NCBI GenBank assembly: GCA_964394205.1
Contig: CAYMVS010000001.1
Span: forward strand, 1-64,000
Length of the DNA stretch: 64,000 nt
Direction of reading: 5' to 3'
Source: HGM05190 sp964394205
GTDB taxonomy: Bacteria > Bacteroidota > Bacteroidia > Bacteroidales > Muribaculaceae
The notes below the pieces were generated by a model. The model was not told the origin of the DNA and did not search any database. It worked only from the letters and a program-made list of their open reading frames with translations. Position 1 is the stretch's first letter; each line of letters starts with the position of its first letter. The translations under genes were made by a program, and so were the position numbers. This document shows positions 33,076 to 41,946 of the stretch, piece after piece.

Positions 33076-33824
33076 TACAGGTAAAAGGCGACACCAAATG
33101 ACACCGAGAACAGATTAATCTTAAAATTTGCCGAGCGGCTTTTGCGATGAGCCACATAAATTTGATCGGTGGTCGACTTTGTGTCGGTATAGTCAAAGCC
33201 TAACACCCCGACACTCACCTCGATTGCCGAGTAGTTGTTGAGAAACATTATCACACCGGGCGTAAAACCGACACCAAAGTTAAAATTACGCTCGTATGTT
33301 CCGGTCAGGTCATCACCGGTGCCGTTTACCAGCTTGGCCTGACCTCCACCAAACTTGAGGTCTACCTCATTGAAAAAACCAAATCGAGAGCTGTGGCCCA
33401 TCGATATATAGTTTCGGAACGCAGCGGTCGCATAATAATTTTGACGCAGCGAGTAAAAGTGGTCTATATCGTAGGATGTCTCCGAGTCAATGACGACATT
33501 GGCGTTTGACATGTCAATGAGTGAACGCTGATAGGCAAACTTGCCACCGGCGGCCATGTTGTCCCTAAAGCAATAGAACAACATCGGGCTGACCTTGAAC
33601 GAGTAAGAGTCGCTTGAGAGATTTTCTACAATAAAAAACTGATAGTTATCCTCATGGTCTTGAGCATAGTTGACGCTCACACCGGTTATCCATTGCCCTT
33701 TTGGCACAAAGGATATCTGCTCGAGTCCACGCTTGAAGTTTTTCTGAGCGCTGATGCTGCCCGAGCCGACAATGCCAACAAGCAGGAGAAGGCTGAGTTT
33801 TAAATATTTGTTGAAACGTATCAT
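33075..33824 (-). CDS. Outer-membrane beta-barrel-like protein (paralogue 1)
   Basis: This 249-residue protein has a signal peptide (about 1-27, GIVGSGSISAQ) and barrel-like strands. It is similar over its whole length to the next gene's product, which is longer at its N-terminus. Its stop and the next gene's start share one base. It follows 16 nt after the second DUF4493 gene. No known family can be named with certainty. Confidence 0.75.
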   Translation of the reverse strand: MIRFNKYLKLSLLLLVGIVGSGSISAQKNFKRGLEQISFVPKGQWITGVSVNYAQDHEDNYQFFIVENLSSDSYSFKVSPMLFYCFRDNMAAGGKFAYQRSLIDMSNANVVIDSETSYDIDHFYSLRQNYYATAAFRNYISMGHSSRFGFFNEVDLKFGGGQAKLVNGTGDDLTGTYERNFNFGVGFTPGVIMFLNNYSAIEVSVGVLGFDYTDTKSTTDQIYVAHRKSRSANFKINLFSVSFGVAFYL

Positions 33825-33840
33825 GATTTATATAAAAATC

Positions 33841-34977
33841 TTAGGGAACGTAGAATTTGACCGTTTGTGAAGTCGTGTTGTTTTCGTTGTCGACCACGGT
33901 AATAATGAAGTCATTTTTGCCCGGGAAATTGATGAGCAGTCCCAGGAAGAATGTAATGTCAAAACTTTGCCCGGTTTTGCCGATTACCGCATCGCCAACG
34001 GGGAAACCGAGCGCTGACAGCGCTCCCGCGAGGTCGCCTGGATTGCAGAGGTCAAACTCGTCGGACAGACCGACCATAGCCAACTCGTTTGCCGTGAGTT
34101 TGTCACTGTCGATCTTGATGAGCAGCTGTTTGATGCCCTTTGGAGCTGATATATCAATAAGAGCTCTGATTGTCATGTAGTTACCGGCAGTCAGAGTGGT
34201 AACATTATCCAAGTCGAGCGTGGTCGAAGTGATTGTCGGGGCGTCGGGATTGGCCACTCCTTTGACATCGATCACAACCGATGACCCGTCGGCATCGCTC
34301 TTGAGCGAGAATGTCATTATGTAGTGCTTACGCTTTGCGACCTGATTTATTGCCTTAACAACCTCGACTGGCTGCTCATTTACCGTTCCCTCAAATTTGA
34401 CCAACAGCGAGTTATCGCCGTCAAACAACTTGTTGAAACAACCGACACGGCTCTCACTTTTGGTAAAGCCCAACATCATGTCGTCGGCAAGGCTTACCGT
34501 TGCCTGGCTGTCATCGCTCATCAACTCTTTGAGAGCGTCAGTGTAAACTACTGAAATTGTGGCTCCTGTTGGTGTGCACGTCACCGGCGCAGCAACGGTT
34601 TGCTCTCCATCGGTAACATTGATCATCACTTCACCTTTAAAAGCCGATGCATCCCAAGCTACCGCCTCGGCATCAGGACTTTCAACGGTGAGAACGTAGC
34701 TTCCGACAGGCAACTCGACCGATGTCGGCATTTGATTGTAAAGCCACTGGTTTACAACCGACTTGTGACTGTCGGTCAGTGTGACGATATAGTCGGTTAC
34801 ATCAGTACCTCCGTCGGCCCTTGAAACCACATCGTCAAACCGGGAGTCGACCGTGACTGTAAATGCTGAAAAATCAAGCGTGCCGGTATCAGGGCTCAAG
34901 TCAGGGCTCCAACTCTCACAAGAACTGACAACCATGGTCAGAGCAATTGTTTTCAGTAGATTATTAATATTTATCAT
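33841..34977 (-). CDS. DUF4493 lipoprotein
   Basis: This 378-residue lipoprotein has signal ending VVSSC and a DUF4493 domain (about 30-240) marked by TGTLDFSAFTVTVDSR, YIVTLTDSHKSVVNQW and SVELPVGSYVLTVESPDAEA. A shorter beta domain follows, ending DNENNTTSQTVKFYVP. The pattern (a number-like domain with VELPVGSY) recalls fimbrillin-like FimB folds. The gene follows a longer DUF4493 protein by 15 nt; this pair likely forms a surface complex with the two barrel proteins. Confidence 0.8.
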   Translation of the reverse strand: MININNLLKTIALTMVVSSCESWSPDLSPDTGTLDFSAFTVTVDSRFDDVVSRADGGTDVTDYIVTLTDSHKSVVNQWLYNQMPTSVELPVGSYVLTVESPDAEAVAWDASAFKGEVMINVTDGEQTVAAPVTCTPTGATISVVYTDALKELMSDDSQATVSLADDMMLGFTKSESRVGCFNKLFDGDNSLLVKFEGTVNEQPVEVVKAINQVAKRKHYIMTFSLKSDADGSSVVIDVKGVANPDAPTITSTTLDLDNVTTLTAGNYMTIRALIDISAPKGIKQLLIKIDSDKLTANELAMVGLSDEFDLCNPGDLAGALSALGFPVGDAVIGKTGQSFDITFFLGLLINFPGKNDFIITVVDNENNTTSQTVKFYVP

Positions 34978-34992
34978 ATCAAATAAATAAGT

Positions 34993-37542
34993 TCAATAAG
35001 ATAGAGACAGATTGTCGACAGTAAGCACCGAGCCGATCGACGAGGAGGTTACCGGGTCGTCACAGGTTATAACCGACGTCCGTTCCTGAGCCAACGAGCC
35101 CGCTTGTTCGGTCGATGCAAACATGATCTTTATTTTAGAGGCCTTTATTCCAAATTTATTATAGGTCAAAGGAACTGAAAATGATGTATATGAAGAGGCG
35201 AGGGGTAGGGCGAGGCGACCTGAGGCAATGACAATCTCGTTAAGACCGTCATTACCGATAACCTCTACGTCGACCAAACCACGGTCGGACGCATAGGTCT
35301 TGCACGGCAGGAATATATAGAACCCGTTTACGCTCATGGGACGTCCTTTGAATGAAATGCCCTCGATATATCGCTCGGACATCGACAACGGGTCAAAACC
35401 ATATTCACCCAAAAACAATTTTCCGGCGGCGCGAGCCTCAATGTAGGGAATGTTCATCGAGTAGTTGGTAAATGGTTGTGATGTCTGCAGGTAGTCGGGG
35501 ATTATCTCTCCACTGACATCAAAAGCGACCGACCTCAGTGTAACGGCATATCCACCGCTTTTAGCCTCACTGACAGAGTAGACCGATGGCTGCATGTACC
35601 ATGTGTTGCGGTTTGTCGCATCCTTGCAGAATGTCTTGTCATTAGTGTTGGCCCATCCCTTTGTCGGCACACTGAGTTTGAACGACACCGTGTTTTGCCG
35701 GTTATAAATTTCAACGGTGTTCTGGCTGTACCTGCCGCCGCTCAAGAGATTGTTCACCTTGATTGTCTCCTTTATTTCCTCAAAGTCGGCATTTGGCAGA
35801 GACGGGGTACCCTCTGTCACAAAGACAGTCTCGCGAGAGAAATCGGACGGCGACGGGTTATCCAAAAGTGTGGTTTTCAACCGATAGGTTGATGACGGCG
35901 ACAGACCGAGGATGGTAAGTAGTCCATTCTTGTCGTCACGGTCGAGCACCGACGCTTGGTTGGAATCGATAAACACGCGCAGGTATCGTGTGACGAGCTC
36001 GACAACTGCCGGGTCATCGGCAGTCACTCTCAGCCGCGCCCTCGTGGCAAAAGCATCAACATCAACTTTATATTCGGGCGCTTTACGATCAATGGTAAAT
36101 TCACCCTTTAGGCGGTTGCAGTAGAGAATACGGGCTTTGACCGAGGTTGCCCCCTGGGGAACGGTGACAATCACATTATAAGTGGACGGTTGATCGGCCG
36201 GAATCACATCGTCGACTGTCAAGTTCTCCCATGTGCGGTTGTCAAGGGCTTGTACCTGGATATTCTTACGCAAATCAACCGATGGCGCCGTCACCGTTAT
36301 CATAGCCTTGTCGATACCCATAACCGCGCTTGAAACCTCCTTCACGGTCAGGTCAACCGGTTCAATATCAATGTCCAGGTTTACAGGGTCATTAACCTTT
36401 GTCAGTATATCCTTTGCCACAAGGGTGAATGACGCCTCGGGGATGGCGGCTTTGCCGTTTGTGAGACGGGAGACGACTTCTGTAAAGTCGACGACCCCGT
36501 TTTTGCTGCCTTTCTCCCTTAATCCGTCAACCTTTAACCCGACCTCCCTCAGTCGGTCTATGACCGATTGGTCAACATTGAGCAGGTCAATCTCAGGAGG
36601 CCATCCCAAAGACAGGAGAGTGGGGGAGATGGTGGTCAATTTGACTTGTGACAGCTCGTTCTGTGAACTGACCTCCATGGCAATCTTTGAAGACGGTATC
36701 TCACCTTCATTCAATATCAAAGGCACTGACGGGTCAAAACCGACCGGCTGAACCACCGGAGCCGGCATTGAGAGCAGATCGTGTGAAAGACTGACTGTTA
36801 AACTGTGTTTTATCTCTTCATCGTAAATATCAATCAATAATCGGGGTTGAGCCGTCGCGGTGTCTTCAACATCAATTGCAATTGTGTACAGATGCCTTTC
36901 CTTGGCATTAGAAATTGTTGCCGGAGAGAAAGTCACATCTACATCATTGCCCAGGGAGAGTGAGAGAGTCAGACTGACATCACCAGGTCTAAGGAAAACC
37001 GGACGGGTCTCCCCTGCTGGCACCTCGACATAAACGCCCCCGCCCGAGTGAAGCACCGCCGAGTAATCGTCAACAAAATCCTTGAACCGGTCGCTGTAGC
37101 TGAGCGACACCAAAGTATTGGCGATTGAGCAAACAACCGTCGGTCGCGCGACCTCGGCATCCTTAACCACCACCTCGGCTGTTCCCATAAAGCAGGGAGT
37201 GTCAAAGCCCTCATTTTCAAGCGAGCCATATTGAGCGGTAACGGTATAGACTCCCGATCTGTATTGTTCGGAGGGTGTTATCAAAGAGGGAGATTGCCAG
37301 GTGTGGGAATATTGACCGGAAAGGTCGCTCAACGTTATGCTGAACTCATCGATTGCCGGCGGAGTGACGGTGTAACCGCCCTCACCCCCTTGACCGAAAC
37401 ATATCACCTCAGGGTTAACCGCCAATTCCAGGTTGACAAAACCGGCACCTCCCGAAAAATTCTCGTCAATGTCGCTACACGCCGTGATGAATGTAGTCAT
37501 GGCGAGCATCGGCAAAACGAGCACTTTTGCAAATCGGTTCAT
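34993..37542 (-). CDS. Large DUF4493 lipoprotein with PCMD-like C-terminus
   Basis: This 849-residue lipoprotein (signal ending TTFITAC) heads the five-gene operon. Residues about 30-250 form a DUF4493 domain (GFVNLELAVNPEVI, DEFSITLSDLSGQYSHTW). A central region repeats the beta pattern seen in the smaller paralogue. The C-terminal about 250 residues run from PSLPNADFEEIKE to SVLTVDNLSLSY and show the PCMD order (GKLFLGEYGFDP, FKGRPMSVNGFYIFLPC). No catalytic residues are apparent. No convincing promoter box was found in the 240 nt upstream, although a TAATTTTA-like sequence lies near 37630. Confidence 0.78.
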   Translation of the reverse strand: MNRFAKVLVLPMLAMTTFITACSDIDENFSGGAGFVNLELAVNPEVICFGQGGEGGYTVTPPAIDEFSITLSDLSGQYSHTWQSPSLITPSEQYRSGVYTVTAQYGSLENEGFDTPCFMGTAEVVVKDAEVARPTVVCSIANTLVSLSYSDRFKDFVDDYSAVLHSGGGVYVEVPAGETRPVFLRPGDVSLTLSLSLGNDVDVTFSPATISNAKERHLYTIAIDVEDTATAQPRLLIDIYDEEIKHSLTVSLSHDLLSMPAPVVQPVGFDPSVPLILNEGEIPSSKIAMEVSSQNELSQVKLTTISPTLLSLGWPPEIDLLNVDQSVIDRLREVGLKVDGLREKGSKNGVVDFTEVVSRLTNGKAAIPEASFTLVAKDILTKVNDPVNLDIDIEPVDLTVKEVSSAVMGIDKAMITVTAPSVDLRKNIQVQALDNRTWENLTVDDVIPADQPSTYNVIVTVPQGATSVKARILYCNRLKGEFTIDRKAPEYKVDVDAFATRARLRVTADDPAVVELVTRYLRVFIDSNQASVLDRDDKNGLLTILGLSPSSTYRLKTTLLDNPSPSDFSRETVFVTEGTPSLPNADFEEIKETIKVNNLLSGGRYSQNTVEIYNRQNTVSFKLSVPTKGWANTNDKTFCKDATNRNTWYMQPSVYSVSEAKSGGYAVTLRSVAFDVSGEIIPDYLQTSQPFTNYSMNIPYIEARAAGKLFLGEYGFDPLSMSERYIEGISFKGRPMSVNGFYIFLPCKTYASDRGLVDVEVIGNDGLNEIVIASGRLALPLASSYTSFSVPLTYNKFGIKASKIKIMFASTEQAGSLAQERTSVITCDDPVTSSSIGSVLTVDNLSLSY

Positions 37543-37693
37543 TTATAGACTGTTATGTGATGAAATGATAGGGTTAACAATCTGAATATTTGTTCGGGCG
37601 AGACAAGAACAGATATTTCAAGCTCTAAAATTACAAATTTTTTATCAAAACGAGAGCGGTTTTCTTCATTTTTTCGTTTTCAGGGACAATTTG

Positions 37694-37724
37694 TTTGTAA
37701 AAACAATCGGAATTTGTATTTTTG
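37694..37724 (+). promoter_or_regulatory. Promoter of the sugar-dehydratase gene
   Basis: TTTG (37694-37697), a 19-nt spacer and TATTTTTG (37717-37724) match the consensus. The start codon is 61 nt further on. Confidence 0.82.
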
Positions 37725-37785
37725 CAAACTTTAAAAATTTACACCGTTTTTTCAACCAAACGGGCAGAGGAATTAAAACGAAGTT

Positions 37786-39744
37786 ATGAGAAGACAAATT
37801 CATAAGTTAGCCAAGTCAAATTTCATGACATGGCTTGCAGCTACACCGGCTCCAAAATGGGTTGTTCTTGCAGCCGACATGGCCATAGTCCTGTTTAGTT
37901 GTTTTTTGACTTATTCATTTAATGCAGAGGTTAGTGTAACCTCTCTCGGGTCGATATGGATTGTCTATTCAATCTACCTTATCACCTATCTCTTTTTCAG
38001 TTTCATATTCAAGCCTTTCAAATACATCGTCAGGCTGTCGGTGATTGAAGATGTCTACAGGGTGGCATTGCTGTGTGCAGCGTCGTCGGTTTCTCTTTGG
38101 ATCATCACACTCTCCACGTTACTGTTGACCAACGTCCTGTATCTTCGCCCATGGAACGTGTTGACCGTCGGTGTTTTCTCGTTCTCGATGATGATGGTGG
38201 TGCGCCTGCTTCTCAAATACATGTTCAGCCAGGTTTCAAAGGCTAATGCAGTCAGGAAACCGGTCATTATGCTTGGCTCGGCCATTAACTCGTTTGTATT
38301 GGCATCGGCACTAAAATCGGAGGCCGAGGGCTCATACAATCCCGTTGCACTCCTGAGTTTGTCGGACCGCAAGTATAACACAACCGTGAGCGGTATTCCA
38401 ATCATCAATTTCAATAAAGACACCGTTCTCAAGGTGTTTCAGGATTATGGCTGTGACACTCTGTTGTTCCTGTCGACACAACTTGACCTGATGCGCACAG
38501 AGTTCAGCGACATCTTCATCAACAATCACATCAAACTAATGATGCTGAATCAGGTCGGCGAGTTTGAGCTCAACGAAAACGACGAGCCGCGACTTTCGGG
38601 CAACGTCAGCAATATACGCATCGAGGATCTTCTCGGACGCGAGACCATCAAGAACGACAATCCCAACATAATGTCATTGATAAAGAATCAATGTGTCATG
38701 ATAACCGGTGCCGCCGGCTCTATCGGCAGCGAGATTGTTCGTCAGGTCGCCCGTTTTGAGGCCGGTGAGATAGTGCTTATCGATCAGGCCGAGACTCCGA
38801 TGCACGAGATGCAGCTCGAGATGGAGGAGAAATTTCCCGACGTCAAGATACACCTTTTTGTGGGCGATATCACCAACCGCACCCGCATGGAGCGCGCTTT
38901 TGTCAAATACCATCCCCGGTATGTCTTCCACGCCGCGGCCTACAAGCATGTGCCCATGATGGAGCGCAACCCGAGCGAAGCAGTGATTACCAATGTGTTT
39001 GGCACCAAGAATCTTGCCGACCTCTCGGTTGAACATGGTGTTGAAAAGTTTGTGATGATATCAACCGACAAGGCGGTCAACCCCACCAACATCATGGGGG
39101 CATCAAAGCGAATCGCAGAGATCTACGTCCAGTCGCTCTTCTTCCATTGCCGCAAGACGATCGACGGTAACACACCGCGTTTTATCACCACCCGTTTTGG
39201 CAACGTGCTTGGCAGCAACGGCTCGGTAATTCCCCGGTTCCGTCAACAGATAGAGGCAGGTGGCCCCGTTACAGTAACCCACCGCGACATAATACGCTAT
39301 TTCATGACCATACCCGAGGCATGCTCACTGGTGCTCGAGGCCGGCTGTATGGGTGACGGTGGTGAGATATACATCTTTGATATGGGCAAACCGGTAAAGA
39401 TTTATGATCTTGCCCAACGCATGATTTCTTTGGCCGGATATGTGCCCGGGCGTGACATCCAGATTATTGAAACGGGGCTGCGTCCCGGCGAGAAGCTTTA
39501 TGAAGAGCTGCTCAACGACAAGGAGAAAACCGACTCGACACGACACTCAAAGATCATGATAGCCAAGGTGATAACCTACAAGATGGATGAGGTCGTCGCC
39601 AATCTTGACAGGCTTTATGAATTGGCCCGTCAAGGGAAGACCCACGACATGGTGATGGTCATGAAACAGATTGTGCCCGAGTTTGTATCTCAAAATTCAA
39701 AATATCACGAGATTGACATCGAGCTTCACCATGTCGAGAAGTAG
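37786..39744 (+). CDS. Membrane-bound UDP-sugar 4,6-dehydratase (PglF/WbpM/CapD-like)
   Basis: This 652-residue enzyme has four N-terminal membrane segments (about 20-150) and a linker (CoA-binding-like domain, about 150-270). An SDR dehydratase domain follows, starting TGAAGSIGSEIVRQ (about 308). The conserved TDKAVNPTNIMGASKRIAE motif and FGNVLGSNGSVIPRF follow. It converts UDP-GlcNAc (or a related sugar) to the 4-keto-6-deoxy form for capsule, O-antigen or protein glycan. No other glycan genes stand next to it, so it may be a housekeeping copy. It has its own promoter. Confidence 0.92.
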   Translation: MRRQIHKLAKSNFMTWLAATPAPKWVVLAADMAIVLFSCFLTYSFNAEVSVTSLGSIWIVYSIYLITYLFFSFIFKPFKYIVRLSVIEDVYRVALLCAASSVSLWIITLSTLLLTNVLYLRPWNVLTVGVFSFSMMMVVRLLLKYMFSQVSKANAVRKPVIMLGSAINSFVLASALKSEAEGSYNPVALLSLSDRKYNTTVSGIPIINFNKDTVLKVFQDYGCDTLLFLSTQLDLMRTEFSDIFINNHIKLMMLNQVGEFELNENDEPRLSGNVSNIRIEDLLGRETIKNDNPNIMSLIKNQCVMITGAAGSIGSEIVRQVARFEAGEIVLIDQAETPMHEMQLEMEEKFPDVKIHLFVGDITNRTRMERAFVKYHPRYVFHAAAYKHVPMMERNPSEAVITNVFGTKNLADLSVEHGVEKFVMISTDKAVNPTNIMGASKRIAEIYVQSLFFHCRKTIDGNTPRFITTRFGNVLGSNGSVIPRFRQQIEAGGPVTVTHRDIIRYFMTIPEACSLVLEAGCMGDGGEIYIFDMGKPVKIYDLAQRMISLAGYVPGRDIQIIETGLRPGEKLYEELLNDKEKTDSTRHSKIMIAKVITYKMDEVVANLDRLYELARQGKTHDMVMVMKQIVPEFVSQNSKYHEIDIELHHVEK

Positions 39745-39773
39745 AATTTCCAACTCAGTTAATTTTTAACAGA

Positions 39774-40463
39774 ATGAAATACATCAAGAAACTTGCTGTT
39801 GCCCTCATGGCGGTGACTCTGACAGCCGGCCCGGCTTATTCATGGGATATCAAAGGGGCTGTGAATAAGATAACAAACACTGTGACCAAAACCGATGACA
39901 AGAACAAGGATGACAAATCGTCAACCCCGGGAATAGGTGACTTAATCTCGGGTGTTGCCTCGGCCTTCGGCATCGGTGATGAGTTCCAGTTTGAGCAACT
40001 CGTCGGCACATGGAAATATAACAAGCCGGCAGTGCAGTTCAAGAGCGACAACCTTTTGATGAAAGCCGGAGGCACGGCTGCCTCGTCGATGGTGGTTGAA
40101 AAACTCGAGCCATACTACAAGATGGCCGGATGTGACAACATGACCCTTGAAATTGCTGCCGACAGTACGTTCTCAATGACTCTCAAGCTCGGCAAGATTG
40201 AGGGACACATATCTCAAAGTGAAGACGGCAAGCAGATTTTCTTCCACTTTGAAGTGTTCAAAAAGATTAATCTCGGCACGATGGAGGCATTCATCACAAA
40301 GAAAAACAACAACGAGATGGAGATAACCTACGATGTGTCGGGGTTGGTTGAACTGCTTGAAAAGGTGGGAAGCATGACTCAAAAGTCATCGATCAACACT
40401 GTCACCGATCTGCTCAAGCAATATGACGGCATCACAGCAGGGTTTGACCTGAGAAAACAGTAA
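39774..40463 (+). CDS. DUF4923 secreted protein
   Basis: This 229-residue protein has a signal peptide (about 1-23, LTAGPAYS). A short Asp/Lys-rich spacer (TKTDDKNKDDKSS) precedes the DUF4923 body (about 75-229) starting FEQLVGTWKYNKPAVQF. The family resembles lipocalin-like sheets in length and strand order but has no known role. It is 29 nt after the dehydratase gene and may share its transcript. A terminator follows. Confidence 0.85.
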   Translation: MKYIKKLAVALMAVTLTAGPAYSWDIKGAVNKITNTVTKTDDKNKDDKSSTPGIGDLISGVASAFGIGDEFQFEQLVGTWKYNKPAVQFKSDNLLMKAGGTAASSMVVEKLEPYYKMAGCDNMTLEIAADSTFSMTLKLGKIEGHISQSEDGKQIFFHFEVFKKINLGTMEAFITKKNNNEMEITYDVSGLVELLEKVGSMTQKSSINTVTDLLKQYDGITAGFDLRKQ

Positions 40464-40489
40464 CGACCAATCCAACAGACAATATTTTG

Positions 40490-40660
40490 GAAGGGGCTGT
40501 GTCAAAATTAGGCGCTGCCCCTTTTTTCATATATATACAACAGCCTTGTCCGCCAGCCAACAAAGCGCTGGTGGCGCTTGATCATATTGGCTGCTCACCG
40601 ATTGTCAGCCGACCCTACTTTAACAATAGAGGCTGCGCCTAATTTGAACTGCACCCCTTC
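40490..40660. repeat. 171-bp inverted-repeat element (MITE-like)
   Basis: The ends are imperfect inverted repeats: 40490-40515 against 40635-40660, 20 of 26 positions matching (both outer GAAGGGG and inner AAATTAGGCGC are identical). The left end, GGGGCTGTGTCAAAA, resembles ends of some Bacteroidetes insertion sequences. The interior holds nested hairpins (AGCCAA 40555-40560 with TTGGCT; AGCGC/GCGCT around 40564-40577). No gene fits inside. No target-site duplication is convincing. The right arm contains the last codons and stop of the MATE gene. Confidence 0.6.
40491..40527 (+). terminator. Terminator after the DUF4923 gene
   Basis: AAGGGGC (40491-40497) pairs with GCCCCTT (40517-40523), and T continues to 40527. 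The left arm is also the left end of the inverted-repeat element described next. Confidence 0.75.
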
Positions 40661-41946
40661 ATTTTGTGGAAGATAATCCCGAGATAGATGCCACGTGCTA
40701 TAAGGTAAAGCAAGAAGGCGATCCACAGCCCGTGGTTGCCAAGCCAGGGGAAAAGAAGAATGTAGGATAAGAAGAAAACGGCTGCCGAGATGAGCATTGA
40801 GATGAGCAGATGACCGGTTGAGGTGACCCCGACAAAGATGCCGTCGTAAACAAAAGCAGCAAATCCACACAAGGGTAAAATGATGACCCATACGAGATAT
40901 TCACCCGCACCAACAAGCACATCATGCTCGTTACTCAGCAGCGACAGCAACAGGTTTCCACCGGTGCCATATATGATTGTGAACACAAAAGCCACTGCAA
41001 GCCCCCACAACATCAGTCGCCGCCCAACACGCCTGAGATTCTCATAATCACGGCTACCGGCAAAGCGGCCGCACAGGGCCTCGCCGGCGTAGGCAAACCC
41101 GTCGGTGAAGTAACTGAAAAACATGAAGAACTGCATCAGCAAGGTGTTGGCGGCAAGCACAAGAGTGCCCTGTGAGGCACCGACTCTTGTGAACCATAAG
41201 GTCACCCCAACAAGACAAATGGTGCGAAAAAAAAGGTCACGGCTCACTTTAAAGAACTGCAACAGGCGGTTTTTCTCAAAGATTTTGGAAAGGGAGACCG
41301 GCTGTAACCTGAATCGGCTTATGATGAGCCAGAATCCAAACAACGCGCCACCCCATTGAGCTGTCAGGGTGCCGATGGCAACACCTTCGATCTTGAGATG
41401 AAGACCTATAACGAGCGACACCGATGCCACGATGTTCAACAAATTGATAAAAAGCGACAGCCACATGGCGCCCCGGCTGTCCTGCATCCCGATCATCCAC
41501 CCCGACATGGCGTAGGTGGCCAGAAAAGCGGGCGCTCCATACACCAAAATATTGAAATATCGGGCGGTAAAGGTTGCCGTGTCGCCGGTGACATCCATCC
41601 ATTTGATAAAGATGTCGACAACCGGCCCGTGGCATACGATAATCAGACCCCCGACCATCATCGCCACAAGCAGAGCCCTGTAAAGAGTCGCATAAATGAA
41701 GGTTACCGAAGAGGCGCCGAAGGCATTGGCGGTTATGCCCGACGTTCCCGAGCGCAGAAACGAAAAAATCCAGTAGAGCATATTAAATATATTGCCGCCA
41801 ACTGCAATGGCGGCAATATATTCAGCTCTCCCGAGATGCCCCGTGATAGCCACATCCATCAACCCAAGCAGAGGGGTGGTGATGTTGGTGACTATCGCGG
41901 GAATTGCAATAGAAAGTATCTGTCGATCAATTGTTTTCAGTATCAT
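40639..41946 (-). CDS. MATE-family efflux transporter (DinF-like)
   Basis: This 435-residue inner-membrane antiporter has 12 hydrophobic segments. The N-terminus (ILSIAIPAIVTNITTPLLGLMDVAITGHLG) is that of the DinF branch, with the conserved Asp in the first helix. It exports drugs or metabolites using Na+ or H+. It is the last gene of the five-gene minus operon, and its start overlaps the OPT stop (ATGA). The final residues (KGCSSN) and stop lie inside the right arm of the inverted-repeat element, so the C-terminus may have been altered by its insertion. Confidence 0.92.
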   Translation of the reverse strand: MILKTIDRQILSIAIPAIVTNITTPLLGLMDVAITGHLGRAEYIAAIAVGGNIFNMLYWIFSFLRSGTSGITANAFGASSVTFIYATLYRALLVAMMVGGLIIVCHGPVVDIFIKWMDVTGDTATFTARYFNILVYGAPAFLATYAMSGWMIGMQDSRGAMWLSLFINLLNIVASVSLVIGLHLKIEGVAIGTLTAQWGGALFGFWLIISRFRLQPVSLSKIFEKNRLLQFFKVSRDLFFRTICLVGVTLWFTRVGASQGTLVLAANTLLMQFFMFFSYFTDGFAYAGEALCGRFAGSRDYENLRRVGRRLMLWGLAVAFVFTIIYGTGGNLLLSLLSNEHDVLVGAGEYLVWVIILPLCGFAAFVYDGIFVGVTSTGHLLISMLISAAVFFLSYILLFPWLGNHGLWIAFLLYLIARGIYLGIIFHKMKGCSSN

